The notes: generated by a model from the sequence alone, not told the origin. Shown: positions 7,058-13,857, counted from the first letter of the stretch. The stretch: 25,387 bases of DNA from Leptolyngbyaceae cyanobacterium M65_K2018_010 (GCA_015295885.1 DVEE01000023.1:1-25387); one strand, 5' to 3'. Translations and numbers: made by a program.

Positions 7058-7752
7058 TGGTGCTGACGGCAGGCGACTTCAATGAAGATGACCTCCTTGC
7101 CCTAGATGACGGTGAGGATGAAATTTTGGGTGATCTTCCCGATCAGGAGGTTCCGGAGGAGGAAGATCAGGCGGCGGGCTATTACCGGCGCAAGGCTCGC
7201 TGGTACGCTGTTCAGGTGGCTTCAGGGTGCGAGAAACGGGTTAAGCTCAACCTGGAACAACGGATTGGAACCCTGGATGTACTCAATCGCATTTTTCAGG
7301 TGGAAATTCCTCAAACGCCGGCGGTCAAACTTCGGAAGGACGGTTCTCGCCAGAATGTGGATGAGAAGGTTTTCCCAGGCTATGTACTAGTCAAAATGTA
7401 CATGGATGATGAGTCCTGGTCGGTGGTCAAAAACACCCCCCATGTGATTAACTTTGTGGGGGCTGAGCAGCGCCGAGCCTACGGACGGGGCCGAGGACAC
7501 GTTAAACCCATGCCTCTCAGTGCTGGTGAAGTAAAACGCATCTTTAAGCGCACTGAAGAACAAAAGCCTGTAGTCAAGATAGACATGGCTCCAGGCGATA
7601 AGATTACCGTTCTATCTGGCCCTTTCAAAGACTTTGAGGGCGAGGTTGTAGAGGTCAGCCCTGAACGGAGTAAGCTGAAGGCCTTGCTATCTATTTTTGG
7701 CCGAGATACTCCGGTGGAGTTGGAATTTAATCAAGTGGAAAAAGAGAGTTAA
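7057..7752 (+). CDS. nusG: Transcription termination/antitermination factor NusG
   Basis: Binds RNA polymerase and modulates elongation, pausing and Rho-dependent termination, and couples transcription to translation. The ATG at 7057 overlaps the secE stop by one base and gives 231 residues. The first 45 residues are an acidic extension (AGDFNEDDLLALDDGEDEIL and onward) absent from E. coli NusG (181 residues). The NGN domain follows (ARWYAVQVASGCEKRVKLNL to GYVLVKMYMDDESWSVVKNT) and then the KOW domain near 175-205 (PGDKITVLSGPFKDFEGEV). It has the secE neighbour found in nearly all bacteria. Confidence 0.97.
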   Translation: MVLTAGDFNEDDLLALDDGEDEILGDLPDQEVPEEEDQAAGYYRRKARWYAVQVASGCEKRVKLNLEQRIGTLDVLNRIFQVEIPQTPAVKLRKDGSRQNVDEKVFPGYVLVKMYMDDESWSVVKNTPHVINFVGAEQRRAYGRGRGHVKPMPLSAGEVKRIFKRTEEQKPVVKIDMAPGDKITVLSGPFKDFEGEVVEVSPERSKLKALLSIFGRDTPVELEFNQVEKES

Positions 7753-7755
7753 TTG

Positions 7756-8181
7756 ATGGCCAAAAAAGTTGTTGCATTGATTAAGCTAGCCATCCCGGCT
7801 GGCAAGGCTAACCCGGCTCCACCCATTGGTCCGGCTTTGGGTCAGCATGGGGTTAATATCATGGCATTTTGCAAGGAGTACAATGCCAGAACCCAGGATA
7901 AGGTTGGCCTAGTTGTTCCGGTTGAAATTTCCGTATTTGAAGATCGGAGCTTCACCTTTATTCTCAAAACCCCGCCCGCCTCAGTGCTAATTAAAAAAGC
8001 GGCGGGTATTGAAAAGGGTTCTGGGGAGCCTCGCACCAAAAAGGTTGGCTCTATCAGTCGGGCCCAACTGCGGGAAATTGCCGAGACTAAACTGCCGGAT
8101 CTCAATGCCAACGACGTTGAAGCCGCTATGAAAATTGTTGAGGGCACAGCCCGCAACATGGGTGTTACGATTTCTGATTAG
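7756..8181 (+). CDS. rplK: 50S ribosomal protein L11
   Basis: L11 (141 residues) binds the GTPase-associated centre of 23S rRNA and supports elongation factor function. The N-terminal hallmark IPAGKANPAPPIGPALGQHG is intact, followed by VNIMAFCKEYNART. The C-terminal RNA-binding domain carries KTPPASVLIKKAAG and the ending GTARNMGVTI. The ATG at 7756 is preferred over the TTG directly before it. Only three bases separate it from the nusG stop, so it belongs to the same transcript, with a purine-rich stretch at the end of nusG acting as ribosome site. Confidence 0.98.
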   Translation: MAKKVVALIKLAIPAGKANPAPPIGPALGQHGVNIMAFCKEYNARTQDKVGLVVPVEISVFEDRSFTFILKTPPASVLIKKAAGIEKGSGEPRTKKVGSISRAQLREIAETKLPDLNANDVEAAMKIVEGTARNMGVTISD

Positions 8182-8201
8182 CACTCGTATGATGCTCTGG
8201 G

Positions 8202-8248
8202 CACCCAATTGGGTGGTCGGAGTAGGGAACTGATCAACCAATTCCCTA
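8202..8248 (+). promoter_or_regulatory. Two hairpins in the rplK-rplA spacer
   Basis: The 122-base gap holds a perfect 14-bp palindrome, CACCCAATTGGGTG (8202-8215). After it is a second hairpin, TAGGGAA (8223-8229) with TTCCCTA (8242-8248), loop 12. Neither is followed by a T run, so they are not simple terminators. They are candidates for RNA processing sites, mRNA stabilising structures, or a translational control site of the downstream rplA gene. Confidence 0.55.
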
Positions 8249-8303
8249 ACCTGTTCACTATCGGGGGAGAAGAGCAACTTCGTTAGCACCCCAAGGAGTA
8301 ACC

Positions 8304-9020
8304 ATGACTAACAAAGTATCCAAGCGCCTGAGAGAGGCTCGGGCTAAGGTTGAAGACCGCCTCTATGAACCCTTGGAAGCCCTCACTCTATTGAAGGAAA
8401 CCGCCACCGCTAAGTTTCCAGAGTCGGCCGAGGCCCACATTCGGCTGGGCATTGATCCCAAGTATACGGACCAGCAACTGCGGACTACGGTGATTTTGCC
8501 CAAGGGCACCGGCCAGACGATTCGAGTGGCGGTGATTGCCAAGGGGGAAAAGGTAGCCGAAGCGACGGCGGCCGGGGCTGATATCGTCGGTTCTGAAGAA
8601 CTCATCGACGACATCCAAAAGGGCATGATGGACTTTGACGTTCTGATTGCCACTCCGGATGTGATGCCCCAAGTGGCTAAATTAGGGCGGCAGTTGGGGC
8701 CTCGGGGGCTCATGCCCTCGCCCAAGGGAGGCACCGTTACCTTTGATTTGCCCCAGGCAATTTCGGAATTTAAGGCCGGTAAACTTGAGTTTAGGGCTGA
8801 CAAAACTGGGATTGTCCATGTTATGTTTGGCAAGGCTAGTTTTAGTGCCGAAGACCTGTTAGTTAACCTTAAGGCCCTGCAGGAATGTATTGATCGCAAC
8901 CGTCCCACCGGGGCTAAGGGGCGTTACTGGCGCACAGTAGCCGTCGCCGCCACCATGGGACCTGCCATTCGCATTGATGTGAATGCCCTGAGGGATCTGA
9001 AAATGACTGAGGCGGCCTAA
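8304..9020 (+). CDS. rplA: 50S ribosomal protein L1
   Basis: L1 forms the mobile stalk at the E site and helps release deacylated tRNA; in many bacteria it also represses its own mRNA. The 238 residues match the family length. Diagnostic parts are VILPKGTGQTIRVAVIAKG, the domain II segment DVLIATPDVMPQVAKLGRQL, LGPRGLMPSPKGGTV, and FRADKTGIVHVMFGKASF. The ATG has a strong AAGGAG five bases upstream (8293-8298). Confidence 0.98.
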   Translation: MTNKVSKRLREARAKVEDRLYEPLEALTLLKETATAKFPESAEAHIRLGIDPKYTDQQLRTTVILPKGTGQTIRVAVIAKGEKVAEATAAGADIVGSEELIDDIQKGMMDFDVLIATPDVMPQVAKLGRQLGPRGLMPSPKGGTVTFDLPQAISEFKAGKLEFRADKTGIVHVMFGKASFSAEDLLVNLKALQECIDRNRPTGAKGRYWRTVAVAATMGPAIRIDVNALRDLKMTEAA

Positions 9021-9061
9021 TTCTTAGACCCATTCCAGTTCTACTAAGTTTGAGCTTTTTA

Positions 9062-9181
9062 CCTAGGAGTCCCTATCGAACCTGACCATCGATCAACTGA
9101 ATAGACGACCGAAGACAGCAGGTGCAACTTAGTACTGCATAAGTCCTGCCGAGGTTGACGTTAACGATGGTATCTCCTGGG
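9062..9181 (+). promoter_or_regulatory. Ribosomal protein L10 leader (autoregulatory RNA)
   Basis: Three nested stems fit the L10 leader. The closing stem is CCTAGGAG (9062-9069) with CTCCTGGG (9174-9181). An inner stem pairs AACCT (9079-9083) with AGGTT (9152-9156). The core pairs GCAGG (9118-9122) with CCTGC (9145-9149). The conserved bulge sequence GAAGACAGCAGGTG and the closing CCTGCCGAGGT match what is known of this element, to which the L10-L12 complex binds to repress rplJL. It lies immediately before rplJ. Confidence 0.85.
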
Positions 9182-9210
9182 TTTAGACTAGGAAGATCTG
9201 TTGTTCGTTT

Positions 9211-9235
9211 ACCCCGGCCCTGGCGTCGGGGTTTT
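9211..9235 (+). terminator. Attenuator-like hairpin in the rplJ leader
   Basis: CCCCG (9212-9216) pairs with CGGGG (9227-9231), with an additional A-T closure, followed by TTTT at 9232-9235. It lies 30 bases after the L10 leader and 72 bases before rplJ, so it could be a conditional terminator governed by L10 binding. The T run is short. Confidence 0.65.
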
Positions 9236-9307
9236 GTATGGGTTGGGATCGTTAACTTTTGGGTAAGCATCACGTTTTATCCCCGCTGAAAAGGAGGTGA
9301 GATTGAT

Positions 9308-9874
9308 ATGGGGAGAACCCTAGCGAATAAACAGGCCATTGTGGCAGAAATTCAGGATTTGCTGAAGGAAGCCACCCTGGCTCTGGTGATCGATTATCAG
9401 GGGTTAACCGTTGCTGAGATTACCGATCTTCGCAATCGGCTGCGGCCTAAGGGGGCGGTGTGCAAGATCACCAAAAATACCCTCATGCGCATTGCGGTGG
9501 AGGGCGATCGCAACTGGCAACCCATGACCGAGTTTCTCAAGGATTCCTCAGCCTTTGTGCTGATCAAGGATGATTTGGGCGGTGCCATCAAAGAATATCA
9601 GGCCTTCCAAAAGGATGCCAAGAAAACCGCCCTGCGGGGCGGGGTGATGGAAGGGCAGGCGCTGACGGAAGAGCAGGTGAAAGCGATCACCGAGTTGCCG
9701 ACCAAGGAAGAACTGATGGCTCGTTTGGCCGGTGCCATCAAGGCTATGCCGACCCGGGTGGCCGTGGGCATCAATGCGGTGCCGACCAAACTGGCGGTCG
9801 GTGTGAAGGAAGTTCCCGCCTCTCTGGCCCGTGCCCTCAAGGCCGTAGCCGAGCAGGGGCCAGACGCGGCCTAG
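9308..9874 (+). CDS. rplJ: 50S ribosomal protein L10
   Basis: L10 anchors the L7/L12 dimers that recruit translation factors to the ribosome. The N-terminal rRNA-binding domain shows LKEATLALVIDYQGLTVAEI, then LRNRLRPKGAVCKITKNTL. The C-terminal helical tail for L12 dimers runs from about 130 to 185. At 188 residues it is longer than E. coli L10 (165), consistent with an extended L12-binding tail. The ATG has AAGGAGGTGA (9291-9300), fully complementary to the 16S rRNA end, seven bases upstream, the strongest ribosome site in the window. It follows its own leader element and is transcribed with rplL. Confidence 0.98.
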   Translation: MGRTLANKQAIVAEIQDLLKEATLALVIDYQGLTVAEITDLRNRLRPKGAVCKITKNTLMRIAVEGDRNWQPMTEFLKDSSAFVLIKDDLGGAIKEYQAFQKDAKKTALRGGVMEGQALTEEQVKAITELPTKEELMARLAGAIKAMPTRVAVGINAVPTKLAVGVKEVPASLARALKAVAEQGPDAA

Positions 9875-9924
9875 GGCCCGTAGAAGGTTGTTTGTTGTTG
9901 TACACCAGGAGTTAATTGCGAACT

Positions 9925-10335
9925 ATGTCTGCTAAAACCGATGAGATTCTCGAACAGCTTAAGTCTCTGTCTTTGTTGGAAGCCTCTGAGCTAGTCAAGC
10001 AAATTGAGGAAGCCTTTGGGGTGGATGCTTCTGCCTCTGCCGGCGGTGGCATGATGATGATGGCCCCTGGGATGATGGCTGGTGGTCCTGCGGCTGCAGC
10101 CGCTGAGCCCGAAGAAGAGAAGACCGAATTCGACGTGATCCTCGAAGAGGTGCCCGCCGATAAGAAGATTGCTGTGCTGAAGGTTGTGCGTAGCCTGACC
10201 GGTCTGGGTCTGAAAGAGGCTAAGGAAATGGTGGAAGCCGCTCCTAAGGCCATCAAGGAAGCCGTGGCTAAGGATGACGCCGAAGATGCCAAGAAGCAGC
10301 TTGAGGAAGCTGGCGCTAAGGTCACTGTGAAGTAA
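9925..10335 (+). CDS. rplL: 50S ribosomal protein L7/L12
   Basis: Stalk protein, present in several copies per ribosome, that recruits and activates translational GTPases. The 136 residues show the N-terminal dimerisation domain (TDEILEQLKSLSLLEASELV), a flexible hinge, and the C-terminal factor-binding domain (EFDVILEEVPADKKIAVLKV, then GLGLKEAKEMVEAAP). The hinge is unusual in having a Met-rich run (GGGMMMMAPGMMAGG) before the usual Ala run. I chose the ATG at 9925; AGGAG at about 9907 is 13 bases upstream. An in-frame TTG at 9916 lies closer to it but would add RT-type residues not usual for this family. Confidence 0.98.
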   Translation: MSAKTDEILEQLKSLSLLEASELVKQIEEAFGVDASASAGGGMMMMAPGMMAGGPAAAAAEPEEEKTEFDVILEEVPADKKIAVLKVVRSLTGLGLKEAKEMVEAAPKAIKEAVAKDDAEDAKKQLEEAGAKVTVK

Positions 10336-10361
10336 TTGCCTTAGCTTGAGCTACCGTAGCC

Positions 10362-10403
10362 GCCTTCCATCCTAGGTTTCCATGCCAGGGTGGAAGGCTT
10401 TTT
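10362..10403 (+). terminator. Intrinsic terminator after rplL
   Basis: GCCTTCCA (10362-10369) pairs perfectly with TGGAAGGC (10391-10398), followed by TTTTT at 10399-10403. It lies 27 bases beyond the rplL stop. It is a strong end to the ribosomal protein transcript and separates it from the convergent minus-strand gene. Confidence 0.9.
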
Positions 10404-10421
10404 GGATGGAGGCCTGAGTTT

Positions 10422-10955
10422 CTAGGGGGCTTCCACCATGACCGTGGCCATAATTTCTTCACCATTATGGGTTAGGGCCTGGTGGCTATTACTGTTGAGG
10501 GTCACCCTGATTTCATTGCGACCGCTGGGCAGGCTGGGCAGATGCAGCCACGGGCCATAGACCCGCGAAACGTAATGGCCGTTCAGATAGAGATGCCCGT
10601 GCCCTTCGTTGGGCTGGTTAGCCTGGTTGACATGCTCTGGGGCAAAGCGAAAGTCAGTGGTTTGAATTTCCAGGTTCCACCCCCTCACCGGGTCTGGGTA
10701 GGCGATTAGGGTAATCGTGGGCACGGGCTGTCCTGCCGGGATTTCCAGGCGGCTATGCCCATGAGCCCCATGGGGGACTGGAGTTGAGTCAGGGGCGGGC
10801 GTAGATCCCTGACTGGGTTGACTGTGCCCCATATCGGCCAGGCTGGGCGAGAGAGTCATCACCGTGCTGACCAGAGCCAGCGTTAGGGTACCAAGCCCCT
10901 TGGCCAATGCCGATGGAGGGATGAGCAGGAAATGATTTGAGACATGATTGGACAT
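10422..10955 (-). CDS. Exported His-containing protein of unknown function
   Basis: A protein of 177 residues with an N-terminal hydrophobic segment and a signal peptidase-like site LSPSLA|D near residue 40. A low-complexity His/Ser/Pro stretch follows (DMGHSQPSQG to PHGAHGHSR), then a beta-rich domain of about 105 residues. That domain contains the compact HGHLYLNGHYVSRVYGPWLH, then SLPSGRNEIRVTLNSNSHQ and EEIMATVMVE. The pattern FRFAPEHVNQ then GHGHLYLNG recalls exported domains found near metal-handling genes, but I cannot name a characterised family. Histidines at 44, 63-67 and in the GHGH motif could bind metal. The ATG has AGGAG nine bases upstream. It begins 36 bases after the TPR gene stop, so the pair probably forms one unit downstream of petJ. 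Confidence 0.75.
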   Translation of the reverse strand: MSNHVSNHFLLIPPSALAKGLGTLTLALVSTVMTLSPSLADMGHSQPSQGSTPAPDSTPVPHGAHGHSRLEIPAGQPVPTITLIAYPDPVRGWNLEIQTTDFRFAPEHVNQANQPNEGHGHLYLNGHYVSRVYGPWLHLPSLPSGRNEIRVTLNSNSHQALTHNGEEIMATVMVEAP

Positions 10956-10991
10956 AGTTCTTGGCTCCTAGTAACAGAAATATGCGGGTCG

Positions 10992-11822
10992 TTAACCCCA
11001 GGAAACGGTGGCTCTTTGCCATTGGTTCAGCACCGTCAAGATGTAGTGGTGCAGATCCTGTTGTCCCTGGACCTGGGCCCAGTGGGCGGACTCCAGTAGG
11101 TCCGCTTCCCCACCCCTGAGATCCCCCAGGGATCGTCGGAGAAGACCGCGGTTGAGATAGGTGCGGGCATGGTCGGGATCCAGTTGCAGAACCCGGTTGA
11201 AGTTAGCGAGAGCCGCTCCCACTTGGCCCATTTGGTGACAGGCACAGCCGCGGTTAAACCAGGTGCGGACATCTTGGGGGTTGAGGGCAAGGGCGCGATC
11301 AAAATCCTGAATCGCGGCAGCGGGTTGGGCCGCCATGAGCTTAGCCAGGCCCCGATCGTCGTAAATCTCAGCAAGGGACTCAGAATCTGCGGACAACTTG
11401 GCGGCCTGGTCAAAGTCCTGAATGGCGGCGGCAAAGTTGTGCATAGCCACCTGGGCTAAACCCCGGTTGTAGTAGGCTCGATGGTCTTGGGGGGCCAGGG
11501 TCAGGACCTGGTCGGCGTCCTGAAAAGCGCCTAAATACTCCCCCAGACGATAGCGAGCCACCCCCCGGTTGAGCCGGTAGGTGAGGTTGTTTTCATTCAG
11601 GGCCAGGGCGCGATCGCAGTTCTCTAAGGCCTGCTGGGGGCGATCGGCAGCTAGGGCTTGTTGACAGCGCAGACCCCACTCTGTCCCAGGGGGTTGATCG
11701 GCAATCAGGGGTCCATGGGAATTCAGCGGGGCTAGGGAGGGGAACCCATGCCAGGCGGCTAGCCCAGTCACCACCCCGATCAGCAACCAACCCAGAATCC
11801 AAGCCCAGCTCAGAGATTTCAC
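10992..11822 (-). CDS. Membrane-anchored TPR repeat protein
   Basis: A protein of 276 residues with an N-terminal hydrophobic segment (about 6-24, WAWILGWLLIGVVTGLAAW) acting as anchor or uncleaved signal. Five to six tetratricopeptide repeats follow, running from about residue 50 to 245. The TPR pattern is clear: ALENCDRALALNENNLTYRL, YLGAFQDADQVLTLAPQDH, AAIQDFDRALALNPQDVRTW, ALANFNRVLQLDPDHARTYL. TPRs form a superhelical protein-binding surface, so the role is likely scaffolding on the periplasmic or lumenal side. The start is GTG at 11822 with GAGG eight bases upstream. It lies downstream of petJ beyond the petJ terminator. No partner can be named from sequence. Confidence 0.85.
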   Translation of the reverse strand: MKSLSWAWILGWLLIGVVTGLAAWHGFPSLAPLNSHGPLIADQPPGTEWGLRCQQALAADRPQQALENCDRALALNENNLTYRLNRGVARYRLGEYLGAFQDADQVLTLAPQDHRAYYNRGLAQVAMHNFAAAIQDFDQAAKLSADSESLAEIYDDRGLAKLMAAQPAAAIQDFDRALALNPQDVRTWFNRGCACHQMGQVGAALANFNRVLQLDPDHARTYLNRGLLRRSLGDLRGGEADLLESAHWAQVQGQQDLHHYILTVLNQWQRATVSWG

Positions 11823-11878
11823 GGCTTTAACCTCACCTTGCCAACTTCGCGGCCCCTGCCAGGGTTAACCCTCCAATA

Positions 11879-11912
11879 GAAAACCCCCAATCTTCGCCAA
11901 GAACCTTGGGGG
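11879..11912 (-). terminator. Intrinsic terminator of petJ
   Basis: Read on the minus strand, CCCCCAA (11912-11906) pairs with TTGGGGG (11890-11884) and is followed by TTTT (11883-11880). It lies about 30 bases past the petJ stop and shortly before the TPR gene start, so petJ is mainly a single-gene transcript. Confidence 0.85.
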
Positions 11913-11942
11913 CATGAACTGGAGATATCGGTCAGGGTTAAC

Positions 11943-12275
11943 CTACCAACCTTTTTCCGCCTGGCTCAGCACGTAGGCAGCCACATCGGCAATATCCTCA
12001 TCGGTGAGGCGACCCTTAAACGCAGGCATGGCCGCCTTGCCTTGGGTCACCTGGGTCGTAATCGCCTCTAGGGAGGCCATACCATACTGATTCAGGTCAG
12101 CCTGCTTGAGGGTCTTGGCCGCATTCACCACATTACCGCCCCCCACATGGCAAGCAGCACAGTTATTGGAAAACACCTGGGCCCCATGGGCCAAATCCGC
12201 TGCCTGGGCCGCTGGGGCTAACCCAAGCATCGCCACTGTTACAACGGCCACCAAAAGTACAACAATTTTTTTCAT
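11943..12275 (-). CDS. petJ: Cytochrome c6
   Basis: Soluble lumenal cytochrome that carries electrons from cytochrome b6f to photosystem I, and to oxidase, as an alternative to plastocyanin. Residues 1-25 are a signal peptide ending in AQA|AD, and the mature protein is 85 residues. The heme motif CAACH is at 39-43, with His43 as axial ligand; the distal Met is M83 in AAMPAF. The C-terminal helix DIADVAAYVLSQAEKGW with its Trp is typical of the family. It starts with ATG and has a weak ribosome site. It is divergently placed to a PetR/PetP-like pair, which predicts induction when copper is scarce. Confidence 0.97.
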   Translation of the reverse strand: MKKIVVLLVAVVTVAMLGLAPAAQAADLAHGAQVFSNNCAACHVGGGNVVNAAKTLKQADLNQYGMASLEAITTQVTQGKAAMPAFKGRLTDEDIADVAAYVLSQAEKGW

Positions 12276-12532
12276 AGCCTATCGTTCAAACTAATTTCCT
12301 CTCTCAGAGCATTGTGCAGCCTGGGGTCGTTCGATTCAAAAGACAAGCGGTCAAACATTACGAAGTGCAAATTCCCAGGCTGGGCAACCCCTCTGTCATC
12401 CCCTACACTAAAGGCCAGGTAACTTAAGGTCACCCAACGGGCCCTGGCTTCCTGATAGAAACCTCCATCTCAGTTATTTGGCGGCAGATCTGCTCCTGAA
12501 CTACCCATTTCCAGCCCGCTAGCGCTTACCCT
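12276..12532. promoter_or_regulatory. petJ / petR divergent control region with dyads
   Basis: This 257-base spacer must hold both promoters. Two dyads stand out: GAC-N5-GTC at 12342-12352, about 67-77 bases before the petJ start codon, and the imperfect palindrome GGTAACTTAAGGTCACC at 12418-12434, about 100 bases before the petR start. These are candidate operators for the BlaI-type protein encoded next door. No convincing -35/-10 pair is visible for petJ, which fits an activator-dependent promoter. Confidence 0.5.
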
Positions 12533-12988
12533 ATGTCTCCCCTACCGCGTCATCGCCCCCGGCAACTTTCCCTGGGCCCGCTTGAACAAGAGATCCTGGC
12601 CATCCTCTGGGCTAAGGGAGAGGCCTCTGTCAAGGCCATCCAGGATCATATTTTGGCGGACCCCGATCGGGACCTGACCCAGGCTTCCATCACAACGGTG
12701 CTACAGCGACTGGCTCGCAAGGGCTGGGTCAGGCGAGAGGGGGCTCCCCCAGGGGGGGGCGGTAAAGCTCGTAAAGGCTACCTATGGAAGCCGGAGTTTT
12801 CTCAACAGGAAGCCACCGTACTCAACGCCCACCAGCAATTGCAGGATTTTTTAGCGATTAGCAGCCCCGATGTGGTGGCCGCCTTTGCCGATAGTCTGGA
12901 TGATACCGCCCTGGAACGCTTGGATGCGATCGCCCAGCGCCTGCGAGATCTCCGTCGTGCCCAGGAGCAGGAAGGGCCATGCACCTGA
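12533..12988 (+). CDS. petR: BlaI/CopY-family regulator, PetR homologue
   Basis: A 151-residue winged-helix protein of the BlaI/MecI/CopY family. The N-terminal domain (about 13-70) includes LGPLEQEILAILWAKGEASV and the recognition helix region LTQASITTVLQRLARKGWV. A glycine-rich wing (PPGGGGKARKGYLW) follows, then a C-terminal helical dimerisation region ending ERLDAIAQRLRDLRRAQEQE. In Synechocystis, PetR activates petJ and represses petE, and copper triggers its loss through the protease PetP. The gene next to petJ and the overlap with a protease gene support the PetR assignment. The stop overlaps the next gene's start by ten bases. The start has little Shine-Dalgarno signal. I have not been able to compare it with other BlaI-family members, so orthology remains inferred. 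Confidence 0.85.
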   Translation: MSPLPRHRPRQLSLGPLEQEILAILWAKGEASVKAIQDHILADPDRDLTQASITTVLQRLARKGWVRREGAPPGGGGKARKGYLWKPEFSQQEATVLNAHQQLQDFLAISSPDVVAAFADSLDDTALERLDAIAQRLRDLRRAQEQEGPCT

Positions 12989-13857
12989 GTTTAGTGGCCT
13001 TGATGGCCTTGATGGCGGTGGCTTGGCGCTGGCGCTGGCGGCCCATCCAGAGTACCTGGACCGCTCGTTGGCAAGCCGCCTGGGTGGCCTTCTGTCTGCC
13101 CCCTTTACTGGTGCTGGCTGGGGCGATGGCGGTCCTGATCATGGGCCACCACGGTACCATGCTAGGTCGGACGGTCAGCCCCCTGGGCTGTTGCCTCAGC
13201 TTGGCAATCCTCGCCCTGGCGGTGGGGGCGGCGAGCTGCTCCCTGGTTCAACTGCTCTGGCTGGACCTCAAGCTCCGCCAGTATCCCCAAACCACGCTGC
13301 CCTCGGGGAAAACGGCTCGGCTGATGGAAACCTCGGTGCCCCTGGCCGCCCAGGTCGGCCTGTGGCGTTCTGCCCTACTGCTGAGTCGGGGGGTTCTAGA
13401 CACCCTAACCCCAACCGAGCAACAGGTGATTTTGCACCACGAAGAGGCCCACGCCCACTACCGCGATTCCCTCTGGTTCTGGGGTTTAGGCATACTACGC
13501 CGGTTTAGTGTTTGGCTTCCTCGCACCCAGGATCTCTGGCAGGAACTCCTGCTGCTGAGGGAAATTCGCGCCGATCGCTGGGCTGCCCAACAAGCTGAGC
13601 CGCTCTTAATTGCGGAGTTATTGGTCAAGCTATCCCAGGCCCGGCTGTCCAAGACCCATCTCCCGGACTTACCCGGCCTCGGCTTTAACCATGGCACCTC
13701 CCTCGACCGCCTGGAACAGCGGGTAGAGGCCTTACTGAATTCTGATAACGAGTGGGGGCCTGACAACGAGTGGGGGAGGGGACCTGCTCAGACCGTTGGT
13801 CGGGGGGCCTGGCTATGGATAGGCATTCCCCTGGTGGCTATCTGGCTCCATACCTGA
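12979..13857 (+). CDS. petP: M56-family membrane protease, PetP homologue
   Basis: A BlaR1-type membrane zinc protease of 292 residues. Membrane segments are predicted near 2-18, 33-55, 66-95 and 277-291. The cytoplasmic protease site is HEEAH at 154-158 (HExxH form), with a likely third ligand E195 in LREIRADRWA. There is no penicillin-binding sensor domain, so it is the short form seen in PetP rather than BlaR1. In Synechocystis, PetP with copper leads to degradation of PetR. The gene overlaps petR by ten bases, so the two are translationally coupled, with AGGAAGG upstream of the ATG. Residues 254-269 carry a duplicated DNEWG segment encoded by an 18-bp near-repeat just before the last membrane helix. 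Confidence 0.86.
   Translation: MHLSLVALMALMAVAWRWRWRPIQSTWTARWQAAWVAFCLPPLLVLAGAMAVLIMGHHGTMLGRTVSPLGCCLSLAILALAVGAASCSLVQLLWLDLKLRQYPQTTLPSGKTARLMETSVPLAAQVGLWRSALLLSRGVLDTLTPTEQQVILHHEEAHAHYRDSLWFWGLGILRRFSVWLPRTQDLWQELLLLREIRADRWAAQQAEPLLIAELLVKLSQARLSKTHLPDLPGLGFNHGTSLDRLEQRVEALLNSDNEWGPDNEWGRGPAQTVGRGAWLWIGIPLVAIWLHT
13743..13778. repeat. 18-bp near-tandem repeat within petP
   Basis: The unit TGATAACGAGTGGGGGCC (13743-13760) is followed directly by TGACAACGAGTGGGGGAG (13761-13778), with three mismatches. It keeps the frame and yields two copies of a DNEWG segment. Confidence 0.85.

Noticed and set aside
9912..10325. 137-codon minus-strand frame opposite rplL
   Set aside because: Antisense shadow of the highly biased rplL codons; Ser/Ala-rich low complexity.
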